This document shows, in pieces, positions 1 through 8,907 of a DNA stretch of 64,000 nucleotides. Every line of letters begins with the position of its first letter. Position 1 is the stretch's first letter. The stretch is taken from assembly GCA_904419075.1 (NCBI GenBank), contig CAJFQM010000007.1, positions 78,760 through 142,759 on the forward strand. The letters run 5' to 3'. This DNA comes from an uncultured Clostridia bacterium (GTDB lineage: Bacteria; Bacillota; Clostridia; Christensenellales; Borkfalkiaceae). A program made the translations under genes and the position numbers. Below the pieces are notes generated by a model that saw nothing but the letters and a program-made list of their open reading frames with translations, searched no databases and was not told where the DNA came from.

Positions 1-832
1 GGTTATAGGAAAACTGTACGGAATTTTCGTCCAACATGTCGTATTCGAAAGTCGTCAGGTCGTAAGCCGTACTGAACAGCTCGAACATGACCCCGTCCAA
101 CGCTTCGTACACGGTGGGTACGACGGTAAATCCACGGTTTAAGACGAGTTTAAGATCAGGCCACTTTTCGTGCACGGTCATGATGAGATCGCACATATCG
201 TTAAAGGTTTCGGGAAAACGGTCGACGGAGTCCACCGTATCGATGAAAATACCGTCATAGCCGTCGTCCACCACGCTCTGAATGTCCTCGAAGAGGAATT
301 CCCGCCAGGCGGGCGAACCGGGATCCGTGTAATAGGAACCCCAGTCTCCGTTGGGAATCGGCTTATCTTCTTCATCATACAGGTAATAAGACGCAAAGCC
401 GCCCGGGCCCAGGCCGTCCCCCGTACGCAAAGGATTATCTTCGCCGAAAGAAATGTAGCGGATCGTCCAAACACCCGCCTCCTTCAATTTCTGCAATCCG
501 TCCGCTCCGATGTTGCCGCTGATGATGCCGACGTCGTAATCAAGCATTTCTTCCTGAAAAACCCCGTAATTACAGAAATAGGAACTGACTTTGTTCCACT
601 CCCGCTTCTGACCGTTGCGGGGGCTGTAATCGGGTTCCTGACGGAACTGTTCGGGAACGACCGCTCCCCCCTGCGAGCCGTCCCCCGTCGAATCGGTATT
701 CCCGTCCGTCGTACTCGTCGCGGAATCCCCGCCCGTACTCGTCGCAGGGGGATTGCCACCGCAAGCCGCCGCGGAAACGACCGTTATAACGGACAGTATC
801 GCCGCAACCAGCGCCATTAGCTTCTTTTTCAT
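1..832 (-). CDS. GH114-like TIM-barrel lipoprotein, C-terminus outside window
   Basis: The start at 832 gives a typical lipoprotein signal (MKKKLMALVAAILSVITVV, then SAAAC with the acylated Cys near residue 24), followed by a Thr/Ser/Gly-rich linker to about residue 55. The body resembles the GH114 endo-alpha-1,4-polygalactosaminidase / TM1410-like barrel: 'GVWTIRYISFGED', 'GYDGIFIDTVDSVDRFPE' and 'LKLVLNRGF' fit the family's strand-end motifs with an acidic residue in IDTVD. The frame is open to position 1, so at least 277 residues are present and the end is missing. It starts 25 bases after the oxidoreductase on the same strand, so the two are probably cotranscribed. An extracellular role in breaking amino-sugar polysaccharide is inference; substrate is unknown. 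Confidence 0.75.
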   Translation of the reverse strand, partial: MKKKLMALVAAILSVITVVSAAACGGNPPATSTGGDSATSTTDGNTDSTGDGSQGGAVVPEQFRQEPDYSPRNGQKREWNKVSSYFCNYGVFQEEMLDYDVGIISGNIGADGLQKLKEAGVWTIRYISFGEDNPLRTGDGLGPGGFASYYLYDEEDKPIPNGDWGSYYTDPGSPAWREFLFEDIQSVVDDGYDGIFIDTVDSVDRFPETFNDMCDLIMTVHEKWPDLKLVLNRGFTVVPTVYEALDGVMFELFSTAYDLTTFEYDMLDENSVQFSYN

Positions 833-857
833 GCTCTTTCCTCCTTGCATGGATTGA

Positions 858-2135
858 TTATTCGGAAAAGCCCTCGATAGACTTTTCAAACTGTTTGAGA
901 TCAACGCTCTCGCCGCCGTGCAGGCGGGAGTATTCCGCCGCAAAAGCCATAATATGACTCTCAATGGCACTGTAAATCCCGGAAATCGCCTCCCGATGTC
1001 CTTCACTCGTCTCGTCGAAGAAGTCGGTGAGGAGCTGATTGTCTCCCCCGCCATGCCCCGAGAGGTCGGTCGCGAGTTTATTGATGTCGTACACTTCCGT
1101 TTCGCCGCCGAAGGGCGTACAGCGGATGATATTGCTCCGCTGATCCCCTTCGATCTCCCCTTTCGTCCCCATCACGCGGATGGAACGGAATACTTCGGCG
1201 GAAAAGGCGGACATCGTAAAACTGACTGTCACGCCGTTTTCGTATCGGATCGCCACCGACTGGTGATCGACCACATCGTTGTCGCAGGCAAAGACGCATC
1301 TGCCGTAAGGGCCTCTCTTCAAAGCCTCTTTCACCGCATCCACACTCCCCGTCGGCGCAACCACGCACCGCACCCATGGACGTTTTGTCTCTGTATCCTT
1401 GCCCAGATAAATCCGCTTGGCGCTGTACACACAACTGTCGCAATAGGGACAGACGAGGCAGTAATCCGCCGCCCCTTCCGGCTTATGCGCGGCGTTGAAA
1501 TAACTGAGGGAGCCGAAAGACGAGATGCTGCCGCAAGGGGATCCGATGAGATAATTCAGAATATCCAAATCGTGACAGCTCTTCTGCAAGATCATCGGGC
1601 TGGAACGCTCGCAATTGCTCCAATTCCCGCGGACAAACGAATGCGCCTGATGCCAATAGCCGACGTTTTCCACCGCGTCGATGTTGACGACCTCCCCGAT
1701 CTTGCCCGATTGAATGATACTTTTGATCGTCCTGTAAAAAGTGGTATAGCGCAGGACATAGCAAACCGCCACTTTCCGATCCAGCCGTTTCGCCGCATCG
1801 CGGATGGCGATGCAATCCTTCGGCGTCGTCGCGATCGGCTTCTCCAAAATGAGATCGTATCCCCTCTCCAATCCCTCCAACGCGTGACCGACGTGCTGCT
1901 GATCCTGCGTCGCCACGATGAGAACGTCTGCCAGTTTTTCTTTCGAGAGCATCTCTTCCGCGCTACGGAAACACATCGCAGGAGGTACCTGCAAATCTTC
2001 CGCCGCCATTTTGAGTTTTGCCTCGTCGATGTCCGCAATCGCCACCACCCTCATCCGTTCGGGATGAATTTTCTGGTATTGCGCATATGTGTAAAAGCCT
2101 CGGGGACCCAGTCCCGCTATCGCAACCGTCGTCAT
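858..2135 (-). CDS. Gfo/Idh/MocA family oxidoreductase
   Basis: 425 residues. The N-terminal Rossmann fold begins 'TTVAIAGLGPRG' (dinucleotide-binding glycine motif), with 'VAIADID' at the end of the second strand and the family's 'EKPIATT' motif near residue 97 that holds the catalytic Lys. The C-terminal part is the usual alpha/beta substrate domain. A Cys cluster ('CLVCPYCDSCVYSAK', about residues 228-242) is known in some members of this group and could bind metal. It is an NAD(P)-dependent oxidoreductase of sugars or sugar derivatives; the substrate cannot be read. It is transcribed together with the GH114-like lipoprotein and divergently from the PocR-AraC regulator, which suggests a small glycan operon under that regulator. 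Confidence 0.88.
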   Translation of the reverse strand: MTTVAIAGLGPRGFYTYAQYQKIHPERMRVVAIADIDEAKLKMAAEDLQVPPAMCFRSAEEMLSKEKLADVLIVATQDQQHVGHALEGLERGYDLILEKPIATTPKDCIAIRDAAKRLDRKVAVCYVLRYTTFYRTIKSIIQSGKIGEVVNIDAVENVGYWHQAHSFVRGNWSNCERSSPMILQKSCHDLDILNYLIGSPCGSISSFGSLSYFNAAHKPEGAADYCLVCPYCDSCVYSAKRIYLGKDTETKRPWVRCVVAPTGSVDAVKEALKRGPYGRCVFACDNDVVDHQSVAIRYENGVTVSFTMSAFSAEVFRSIRVMGTKGEIEGDQRSNIIRCTPFGGETEVYDINKLATDLSGHGGGDNQLLTDFFDETSEGHREAISGIYSAIESHIMAFAAEYSRLHGGESVDLKQFEKSIEGFSE

Positions 2136-2367
2136 ATTTTCTCTCCTGATTCCATGCCGTCCTTTATTTTCTCATCGAATCTCCGCTCCGCGGATATCCG
2201 TTCCCGGAACCTTCGGGATGCCGCGTATTTTCCAAACCTCTCCCGAATTTCAATTTTTACGCCTTTATTTTAACACCCTTTTTTTTTCGTGTAAATGCAC
2301 AAAATTCTAAGAAACAAGCACAATCGTCTATAAAAACCAATTTTTGTCTGTTTTTGAAAAAAAGATC

Positions 2368-2396
2368 TTGATTTTCCTTTTTCGATCGGATATAAT
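2368..2396 (+). promoter_or_regulatory. Sigma-A type promoter placing the start at the ATG
   Basis: TTGATT (2368-2373), 17-base spacer, TATAAT (2391-2396). Only six bases separate the -10 from the ATG at 2403 and there is no ribosome site, so the mRNA of the downstream regulator is predicted to be leaderless. Confidence 0.7.
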
Positions 2397-2402
2397 AACG
2401 GC

Positions 2403-3215
2403 ATGAAATTGGTTGTCGACGAAAAAAAACTCTATGTTCTCCTGAAGGATTTCCATCAACTCACGGGATTGAAAGTTTCCTTTTCCAAAGACTACGATAC
2501 GCCCATTTTGGGCGTGCCGTATAATATCTGCGAGCTGTGCCGTTATAAACAGCTCGACCGCGAATTTTATCTCCGTTGCAAGGCGAGCGACAAAAAGGCG
2601 TACGACCTCGCCTCCCGCAGCGACGAACCGTATATCTACGAATGCCATTACCACCTCACCGAAGCATTGCAGCCCGTGGTCGTCTACGGAAAACACGTCG
2701 GCTATTTCCTGATCGGACAGATGCTGACCGACCGAGAGAAATTCATCCGTCTAAATCGACCGACCGATTACGAACTTTCCCTGCTCAAAGATCTGGCATC
2801 TCCCTCTCTCGAAACCCTGCGCTCGGCGGCCGCAATTCTGTCCTGTCTTGCCAAATATACCGTTATAGATCGGTATATAGGACTAAGCGCGCAACAGAAT
2901 CTCGACGCCGTCCTCGAATATATCGACGAACATTACCGCGAACACATCACCGTCGCAGACCTGTGCCGCATCTTCCATTACAGCCGGCCTTCCCTGTTCA
3001 TGCATTTCAAAAACGAACTCAATCAGGGAATCACTTCCTACATAAATGATCTGCGACTGGAAAAAAGCAAGGCCCTTTTGGAAGAACATCCCGTCAAGGA
3101 GGTTTCCTCTCTTGTCGGTTTCGAGGACGCTAACTACTTCTCCCGCATTTTTAAAAAAAAGTACGGCGTATCCCCTTCCGTTTTCACAAAAAAGTCACCC
3201 CCCCCCCATCATTAA
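2403..3215 (+). CDS. PocR-domain AraC family transcriptional regulator
   Basis: 270 residues. Residues 1-155 match the PocR ligand-binding domain, a PAS-like sensor with conserved Cys ('ICELCRYKQLD', 'LRCKAS', 'YECHYHLTEA', 'GYFLIGQ'). Residues about 165-265 are a double helix-turn-helix of the AraC type ('ITVADLCRIFHYSRPSLFMHFK', ending 'FEDANYFSRIFKKKYGVSPS'). Such proteins usually sense a small carbon source and activate a neighbouring catabolic operon. Here the divergent GH114-like/oxidoreductase pair and the nearby GH89 gene are the obvious candidates. The start is fixed by a promoter that leaves no room for a leader. The family is certain, the ligand is not known. Confidence 0.9.
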   Translation: MKLVVDEKKLYVLLKDFHQLTGLKVSFSKDYDTPILGVPYNICELCRYKQLDREFYLRCKASDKKAYDLASRSDEPYIYECHYHLTEALQPVVVYGKHVGYFLIGQMLTDREKFIRLNRPTDYELSLLKDLASPSLETLRSAAAILSCLAKYTVIDRYIGLSAQQNLDAVLEYIDEHYREHITVADLCRIFHYSRPSLFMHFKNELNQGITSYINDLRLEKSKALLEEHPVKEVSSLVGFEDANYFSRIFKKKYGVSPSVFTKKSPPPHH

Positions 3216-3277
3216 AGTAATACAAAGAGCCACAGCCCAATCCCTGCCCTTCGATTTTATATTTTTCCCCCAAAAAG

Positions 3278-3318
3278 CCCCGAACCCGTCGGAGCGATAC
3301 GCTCCGACGGGTTCGGGG
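3278..3318. terminator. Strong bidirectional terminator hairpin
   Basis: A perfect 19-bp stem (CCCCGAACCCGTCGGAGCG and its complement) with a three-base loop, flanked by A-run and TTTTTT. It sits between the convergent regulator and GH89 genes and can end both. Confidence 0.9.
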
Positions 3319-3342
3319 CCTTTTTTAGCGTTCTTTTTGATT

Positions 3343-5499
3343 TCAGCCGAGTTTTTCTCTTTCGCAGAAGGACAAAAATTCCCCCACCGCCTTCCCGGGA
3401 TCCCCCTCAGCGACGAGGGGATAACTCTTTCTCCCGTAGGCGAACATGATTTCCCGATCGTAATCCCGATAGGCGGGAAGGGAGGCTCCGCCATACAGGG
3501 ACAATTCGAGCATGGACACGAACGTTTCCCAACGGGGACGGTAAAAATCCGAAAGCATCCCCTGCCATTCCTTTGCCGCATATTCGTGGAACCAACCCGT
3601 CCGGCTGTCGCTCCAAGTCGTAATCTGCACACGGGCGTAAAATTCAAACCAGCGTTTTTCCAGCTCGTTCTTGCCCTGTGCCTTTGCCCGTTCCAGCCAT
3701 TTGCTCAAAAGAAAATGTTTGTCGGAAGCGACGATTGCCTCCTGTAAGGAGAATAATTCGAAAAACCGATGCGTCCAATGCGAAACCCCCTCCTTATCCC
3801 CCGCCTTATAAGCGCGCAGAAAGGCATAGACGGCATCCCAGCCCAACGCCGCGTTGCACTGGCGGGCGAGATCGACGAGGTCAAAGCGATAGGACGGAGC
3901 GTCTTTCAAAGAGTCGTAATCGGAAAAGAGCAGGCGGGTCGCCCGCACGAGTTCCATGCGTTCCGCCGTCCCCTCTTTACATCCTCTGCCCCAGGTAGAA
4001 ACCCTGTCGACGTCGAGAGAGGGACGAGCGCAAAACACCGATTCCATCGGATAGACGGAACTGTCCGCAAGATATACTTTCTCAGCGAGAATCGCCCACG
4101 CCTCTTCAGCTGCGGCGCTTTGCCCGCCGTAACGACGGCGGATAAAACCGCGCAGATAATCCTCCAAAGGCAACGGCTTTTCCCGCACCGAAACGGAAGC
4201 GAAAATATCGAAAAAGATCTCCCCGTCCTCCACTCCTTCGGGCATAAAGCCGACGCCGACCATCGTACTGTCTTTATCCGCCGCAAAGGAAAAGGGTGCG
4301 GAAAGTAAGCGGCGGACATTGCCGCGCATCACGTGCTGACCGCCGAAATTGACGACGTTGCAATACAGCCACGGGGTATCGCCGAAATTGTCCCCTCCCC
4401 CGCCCTTTTCGTCCGCAAGCAGATCGCCCACCAATACCTCTCCCGCATCCAGCACGGAGAGCAGCTCCCGACGCGGATTCGCCTGCCAACCCTGTAAGAA
4501 CCAGACCGCGTCCGCGTCGTGTTTTTTCATCTTTGCCATGATCGCTTCGGCAAACGATTTCAAATCGACCCCTTCAGAAATTCCTCCTTCATGGAAGGGA
4601 TCGACCGACCAATAATGCGCTTCCCCCACCGTCCGACGCTGAATTTCGTAATAGGCGTCGGCAACGGCATCGAACATCGGATCGCCGGGCAGGAGATACG
4701 CCGGACGGCGCAGACCGTTCCAAAGTCCCTGGTCGAAAGGCGCCGACTTAGGAAAATGCGCCCGAAAATCGTCCGGAACCATGCCGCAATACCCCGGCAG
4801 CATCGCCGCCGCGCCGAATTCCCGCAACCGATTTGTTATTTTCCGAGCAAGCTCCGACCGTGCGTCAAACCACCATTCCGGATACTCGCCGCCGTAATCG
4901 CTCATGTTTCCCATCCAAAGGAAGGGCAGAAAGGCGGGATTGACGAGAAATTTCCGAATCTGTTGTCCCGTATAGCCCAGCTCCTCCAACAGCTTTTTCC
5001 ATACGCTCTCACAGCCGACGGGGTTGAGGATCAGATTGTATCCGGAAAGCAACGCCCTGTCGAGTATGCGTTCCCAATCCTCCCAGCCGCTGAACGCATA
5101 CGTATAGGCAAACGTACAGAAATTGAAAAGATATCGGTAATGGAAAACGCTTCTTTCCGACTTTTTATCCTCAAAAAGAGGCGGATTCGGCGGCAGTGTC
5201 CCGCTTGTCGTGATAAATCCGACATAATAGCCGCAATATTCTCCGAGATAACGGTTAAATGCTACCGCCGCGGCAACGCCCGAAGTCGCGTCAATACAGA
5301 CATGCCCCCCTTCGCAGTATAAATCATATTCGTCCATTCCGCTTTCGGACTCCCGCCGCCGAATCCGAAAAAGAGAGGCGTATCCCTCCCCCGCGACACG
5401 GCGGATCAAGCCTCGCACCGCCTCTTCGTCCAAATAAAAAGGAATATTTCGGCGCTTGGTCTCGCCCGCCCGTTTTTTGATGTTCTCCGCTCTCTTCAT
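3343..5499 (-). CDS. Alpha-N-acetylglucosaminidase, GH89 family
   Basis: 718 residues, the normal length for bacterial GH89 enzymes without extra binding domains. It follows human NAGLU throughout: N-terminal domain to about residue 100, then a (beta/alpha)8 domain with 'NLILNPVGCESVWKKLL', 'AMLPGYCGMVP', 'AHYWSVDPFHEG' (about residue 295) and 'WLYCNVVNFGGQHVMRGN', then the all-helical C-terminal domain. The family removes terminal alpha-linked GlcNAc from glycans such as mucin. No signal peptide is seen, so the enzyme is probably cytoplasmic and acts on imported oligosaccharide. The ATG at 5499 is chosen because GGAGG lies just before it; the upstream TTG at 5520 has no such site. It stands alone, convergent with the PocR regulator. 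Confidence 0.88.
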   Translation of the reverse strand: MKRAENIKKRAGETKRRNIPFYLDEEAVRGLIRRVAGEGYASLFRIRRRESESGMDEYDLYCEGGHVCIDATSGVAAAVAFNRYLGEYCGYYVGFITTSGTLPPNPPLFEDKKSERSVFHYRYLFNFCTFAYTYAFSGWEDWERILDRALLSGYNLILNPVGCESVWKKLLEELGYTGQQIRKFLVNPAFLPFLWMGNMSDYGGEYPEWWFDARSELARKITNRLREFGAAAMLPGYCGMVPDDFRAHFPKSAPFDQGLWNGLRRPAYLLPGDPMFDAVADAYYEIQRRTVGEAHYWSVDPFHEGGISEGVDLKSFAEAIMAKMKKHDADAVWFLQGWQANPRRELLSVLDAGEVLVGDLLADEKGGGGDNFGDTPWLYCNVVNFGGQHVMRGNVRRLLSAPFSFAADKDSTMVGVGFMPEGVEDGEIFFDIFASVSVREKPLPLEDYLRGFIRRRYGGQSAAAEEAWAILAEKVYLADSSVYPMESVFCARPSLDVDRVSTWGRGCKEGTAERMELVRATRLLFSDYDSLKDAPSYRFDLVDLARQCNAALGWDAVYAFLRAYKAGDKEGVSHWTHRFFELFSLQEAIVASDKHFLLSKWLERAKAQGKNELEKRWFEFYARVQITTWSDSRTGWFHEYAAKEWQGMLSDFYRPRWETFVSMLELSLYGGASLPAYRDYDREIMFAYGRKSYPLVAEGDPGKAVGEFLSFCEREKLG

Positions 5500-5612
5500 T
5501 TCGACCTCCTTCCGCCTCAAGCGACATCATTATAGCAGAATTTTTCGTTCGGGGAAAGGCACAATCGTATAAATCATCCGCACGATCGTCCGATTTTTTC
5601 AAAAGACCTTAA

Positions 5613-5923
5613 AAACCCATTGAATTTATCGACGAAGAAAAAGCGTTTCTCTCTTATGATACATTGATGACTTTCCCTGATATTCGGGCCAAAAACGGCT
5701 GCGTTGTTTCTTTTAGCCGATCTTTGCCGCGAAAAATACGGTCTTGAACGGAATGATATTGATATTCATTTTGAAAAAACAGGCGTTTTCCGTCAGGCGT
5801 TCCGTCGCAACCGTTACAGGGCTATATTCGGTTGAAAAATCTTTGAAAGCAGAAATCGACGGCTGCTTAACCGTAAAGAACCCGAACGGCTTTGCTTTCC
5901 GAAATATCTATGACCAAAAATAA
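5613..5923 (+). pseudogene. Decayed plus-strand coding remnant, unidentified
   Basis: Three short open stretches in different frames follow one another on the plus strand: 'IDEEKAFLSYDTLMTFPDIRAKNG', then 'ALFLLADLCREKYGLERNDIDI' up to a TGA near 5835, then 'KSLKAEIDGCLTVKNPNGF' up to TAA at 5921. A clean terminator follows directly. This looks like one gene broken by frameshifts. I do not recognise the family. The surrounding 5500-6120 stretch has no other gene. Confidence 0.35.
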
Positions 5924-5924
5924 G

Positions 5925-5952
5925 AAAAGTCCCGACGTTTCGGGACTTTTTT
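5925..5952 (+). terminator. Rho-independent terminator
   Basis: AAAAGTCCCGA, short loop, TCGGGACTTTT, then TTCTTTT, two bases after the stop of the decayed remnant. Confidence 0.8.
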
Positions 5953-6120
5953 CTTTTATGCACAATGTAATATACGACTATTATAGTAAAAATATACAAT
6001 ATAAAAAATTTTGAAATTCGCATTTCCGTCCGTCAGGAGACGCATTGAGCTCTTCGGAAGTATTCGGGGATATTTTTCCGTACGTTAATTAAACGTACCG
6101 AAAATGCCGTCTTATAAACA

Positions 6121-6145
6121 AAAAAAGCCCTCCAAAAGGGCTTTT
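6121..6145 (-). terminator. Terminator of the tRNA-Gly transcript
   Basis: AAAAAGCCCT / AGGGCTTTTT stem three bases beyond the encoded CCA of the minus-strand tRNA-Gly. Confidence 0.8.
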
Positions 6146-6148
6146 TCG

Positions 6149-6223
6149 TGGAGCAGGTGACGAGAGTCGAACTCGCCGGAATCAGCTTGGGAAGCTGACG
6201 CCATACCGCTAGGCGACACCTGC
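6149..6223 (-). tRNA. tRNA-Gly(CCC)
   Basis: Complete cloverleaf on the minus strand: acceptor GCAGGTG/CACCTGC, anticodon stem TCAGC/GCTGA with loop TTCCCAA (anticodon CCC, reads GGG), T-loop GTTCGAC, encoded CCA. Confidence 0.95.
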
Positions 6224-6301
6224 ATTCAAGTGTTTTCATTATATGCTATTTACGCTCAAATGTCAACACTTTTTACCGATAACAAACAAAAAAAATTTTC
6301 T

Positions 6302-7969
6302 TTATCCTCTTTTTCTGTCCGACAACAGATTATTGATCGCCGCGCAGAGCGCGTTCACCGAAGCGGTCGTTCCGTCGTCGTGGATTCCCGCGCCCCAATA
6401 CGACTTCCCGCCGTTTTCTATGCTCAGATAGGTGATCGCCTTCGACGAGCTGCCCTCCGAAAGCGCATGCTGTTCATATCCGTTCATGATATACGGAATT
6501 CCCAAATAAACTTTCAGGGCATTGGAAACGGCGTCGAGCCGTCCGTTTCCCTCCGCGCAGAGTTCCCGACTTTTTCCCTCCTCGTCCAGAATCGAAACGG
6601 TAGCCGTGATTTTTTCCTGCTGGCGGAAACGAATATGCAAAACGTTCAAATGAGAAGCATTCTCTATAAAATGCTCCACAAACAGACGATAAATTTCCGA
6701 CGGCTTCAATTCCTTATGCTCCGTGTCCGAAATGCTTTTGACGATTTCCGAAAACGCTTCCTTCAACCGAGCGGGCAGATGCATTTCATACGCGCTCTCC
6801 AAAATATATCCCACTCCGCCCTTTCCCGACTGGCTGTTGATGCGAATGACGTCTTTTTCATACTCCCGACCGATGTCCCGAGGATCGAGGGGTAAATAGG
6901 GAACGTTCCAGATTTTTGCCCCCGTTTTTTCCCGATACCGCATTCCCTTTGCAATCGCGTCCTGATGCGACCCCGAAAACGCCGCGAACACCAGTTCCCC
7001 CGCATAGGGCTGACGCGGCGGAATTTTCATTCCCGTCAAATACGTATATCTCGCCGCCGCATAAGGCAGATTTTCAAAATTGAGTTTCGGCTCCACTCCG
7101 TGCGAATAGAGATTGAGCGCAAGCGTCACGATATCCACGTTTCCCGTCCGTTCGCCGTTGCCGAACAGCGTCCCTTCCACGCGTTCCGCGCCCGCCAGCA
7201 GAGCCGATTCCGTCGCCGCCACGCCGCTTCCTCGGTCGTTGTGCGGATGCACGGACAAAATTACCCCGTCTTTGTAAACGAGATGCTTCCGCATATATTC
7301 CACCTGCTGCGCAAATACATGCGGCATCGCCGTCTCCACCGTCGCGGGAAGGTTGATGATCGCCTTCTTCTCCGACGTCGGCTTCCAAAGCTCCAATACC
7401 GCGTTGCAAACTTCCAGGGAAAATTCCGGCTCCGTCGCGGTAAAACTTTCGGGAGAATATTCGAGCCTCACGTTCTCTCGTCTCGAAAGCTCCCCGGCCA
7501 ATGCCGCTCCGTCCAAGGCAATTTTCTTCACCTCTGCCCTGCCGCCGTGAAATACCTGTTCCCGCTGCGCGGGAGAAATCGAATTATAAATATGTACGAT
7601 CGCGTTTTTCGCGCCGCGCACCGAATCGAACGTGCGGCGGATGATATGCTCCCGAGCCTGCGTCAGCACCTGAATCGTCACGCCGTCGGGAACGAGATTT
7701 TCTTCGATCAAAGTACGGACAAAGGAATATTCCGTCTCCGAAGCGGCGGGAAATCCCACTTCGATCTCCTTGAACCCAAACTCCACCAGCATGAGAAAAA
7801 ATTCTATCTTCGTACGCAGATCCATCGGCTCCACAAGTGCCTGATTTCCGTCGCGCAAATCTACACTGCACCATTCGGGCGCTTTGTCGGGAGCGTCTTT
7901 CGCAATCCAGTCCAAACAGGTTTCCTGCGGAAGAAAATACTGTTTCGCGTATTTTTCACAATTTCTCAT
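6302..7969 (-). CDS. leuA: 2-isopropylmalate synthase, long (LeuA2) form
   Basis: 555 residues, the length of the yeast/actinobacterial-type enzyme. It condenses acetyl-CoA with 2-oxoisovalerate, the committed step of leucine synthesis. The catalytic barrel shows 'WCSVDLRDGNQALVEP' (metal-binding Asp, about residues 33-48), 'EIEVGFPAAS' and 'HPHNDRGSGVAATESALLAGA' with the two metal His. The C-terminal regulatory domain (about 425-555) includes the Gly-rich end typical of leucine feedback sites. A GGGAGGGG ribosome site supports the start. No other leu genes are adjacent and no T-box is seen in the short upstream gap. Confidence 0.95.
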   Translation of the reverse strand: MRNCEKYAKQYFLPQETCLDWIAKDAPDKAPEWCSVDLRDGNQALVEPMDLRTKIEFFLMLVEFGFKEIEVGFPAASETEYSFVRTLIEENLVPDGVTIQVLTQAREHIIRRTFDSVRGAKNAIVHIYNSISPAQREQVFHGGRAEVKKIALDGAALAGELSRRENVRLEYSPESFTATEPEFSLEVCNAVLELWKPTSEKKAIINLPATVETAMPHVFAQQVEYMRKHLVYKDGVILSVHPHNDRGSGVAATESALLAGAERVEGTLFGNGERTGNVDIVTLALNLYSHGVEPKLNFENLPYAAARYTYLTGMKIPPRQPYAGELVFAAFSGSHQDAIAKGMRYREKTGAKIWNVPYLPLDPRDIGREYEKDVIRINSQSGKGGVGYILESAYEMHLPARLKEAFSEIVKSISDTEHKELKPSEIYRLFVEHFIENASHLNVLHIRFRQQEKITATVSILDEEGKSRELCAEGNGRLDAVSNALKVYLGIPYIMNGYEQHALSEGSSSKAITYLSIENGGKSYWGAGIHDDGTTASVNALCAAINNLLSDRKRG

Positions 7970-8065
7970 GAACCCCTCCCGTTTATTCGTTTTATATTTT
8001 TATCATATCATAATTCCCCGAAAAAATCAAGTCTTTCGCAGCCGCCCCGAACTCCCTTCCCCGCA

Positions 8066-8107
8066 AAGAACGCGGGAGAGACCTTCTTCGGTCTCTCCCG
8101 CGTTCTT
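8066..8107 (-). terminator. Long hairpin between the 28-residue gene and leuA
   Basis: Perfect 18-bp stem (AAGAACGCGGGAGAGACC and complement) with a six-base loop. It lies after the small minus-strand gene and before leuA, so it probably ends the former; the T-run after it is weak. Confidence 0.65.
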
Positions 8108-8123
8108 CTTTCTCGCAATCTTT

Positions 8124-8210
8124 TCAGGAATACAGGAATGCCATGACGCCCAACGCAATCACCAATAAACAACCGGCTAATGTCAAAACGATGGCCGCCC
8201 CTCTCTTCAT
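8124..8210 (-). CDS. 28-residue single-span membrane protein
   Basis: The product begins MKRGAAIVLTLAGCLLVIAL and is essentially one hydrophobic helix with a basic N-terminus, ending 'AFLYS'. The start has AAGGAGAG about eight bases upstream and a strong hairpin follows the stop, so the unit looks like a real minigene. It lies 83 bases downstream of the Fur-family regulator on the same strand. Function unknown; a regulator of a membrane partner or a type I toxin-like peptide are possibilities without direct support. Confidence 0.55.
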   Translation of the reverse strand: MKRGAAIVLTLAGCLLVIALGVMAFLYS

Positions 8211-8293
8211 TCCCGTCTCTCCTTCCGCAGTTTTTCTTATTGTACCATAAAAATCCGCCTTTGTCAACAATTGTAATAAAAAACTATGATATT

Positions 8294-8698
8294 TTAAGAC
8301 AATTTTTCCGCCGCTTTCTCTTGTTCCAGACAATCGGGACAAGTGCCGAGAAATTCTATGCTGAAATCTTCGAGCCGAAAGCCGCAGCAATCCTGCACAG
8401 ATTCCTTGACCGGAAAATCCGCAGGCATGAGAATATCCGCCACCCGTCCGCATTTACGGCAATGCACGTGATAGTGCCTGCTGACGTTATAATCGTATCG
8501 GACATCGCTTCCGGCCATTCTCAGTTCCGCCGCTTGGCCTCTGCAAGTAAATCCGTTTAATACCCGAAACACCGTGGCACGGCTCACCTTAGGATACCTT
8601 TCGTGTACGTAACCATAAACCTCCGTCGCCGTCGGATGGTCCAACGACTTTAACGCATCGTAAATTATCCGCTTTTGTTTCGTCTGCCTCTCCTGCAT
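8294..8698 (-). CDS. Fur/PerR family transcriptional regulator
   Basis: 134 residues. N-terminal winged helix ('KQKRIIYDALKSLDHPTATEVY', 'KVSRATVFRVLNGF') and C-terminal dimerisation domain with metal ligands 'RHYHVHCRKCG' and the second zinc pair 'CPDC'. The sequence is closer to peroxide-type PerR than to iron-type Fur by eye, but the distinction rests on residues I cannot test. An inverted repeat in the AT-rich stretch before the start suggests autoregulation. Downstream on the same strand is the 28-residue membrane protein. Expected role: metal-dependent repression of peroxide or iron genes. Confidence 0.88.
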   Translation of the reverse strand: MQERQTKQKRIIYDALKSLDHPTATEVYGYVHERYPKVSRATVFRVLNGFTCRGQAAELRMAGSDVRYDYNVSRHYHVHCRKCGRVADILMPADFPVKESVQDCCGFRLEDFSIEFLGTCPDCLEQEKAAEKLS

Positions 8699-8720
8699 GA
8701 CAACTCCTTTTATTGAGATT

Positions 8721-8737
8721 TGATATTAATTATATCA
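8721..8737 (-). promoter_or_regulatory. Candidate operator of the Fur-family gene
   Basis: TGATAT-N5-ATATCA inverted repeat in the AT-rich region just before the regulator start, similar in size to Per/Fur boxes. Confidence 0.45.
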
Positions 8738-8827
8738 TATTTTTTTGAGGGAGTCAAGAATTTTCCGCAAAATATGAGCAAAAACATTATTTTCCATATC
8801 TGGGAGAGCGTATAAAAACAAAGCGTT

Positions 8828-8854
8828 CCCGCCGCTTGAAAACCAAGCGGCGGG
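8828..8854 (-). terminator. Terminator of sleB-ypeB
   Basis: CCCGCCGCTTG / CAAGCGGCGGG stem 54 bases beyond the ypeB stop. Confidence 0.75.
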
Positions 8855-8907
8855 AGTTCTTTTTTCAGAAAATCCTTTCGAGAATTTCTCAGGTTTTCAA
8901 ATTCAAT

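Noticed and set aside
170..820. Long plus-strand open frame opposite the GH114-like gene
   Set aside because: It is Arg-rich shadow sequence; the minus strand encodes a convincing lipoprotein with a family match.
918..2273. 451-codon plus-strand open frame opposite the oxidoreductase
   Set aside because: No family features; the minus strand carries all Gfo/Idh/MocA motifs.
3700..5320. Programmed frameshifts in GH89
   Set aside because: The frame is continuous across the whole gene; alternative frames are shadows.
5613..5923. Phosphopantetheinyl transferase remnant
   Set aside because: One fragment vaguely resembles the family's middle region, but the catalytic motifs cannot be found, so no function was assigned.
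6965..8146. 393-codon plus-strand open frame opposite leuA
   Set aside because: Arg/His-rich antisense shadow of a well-conserved gene.
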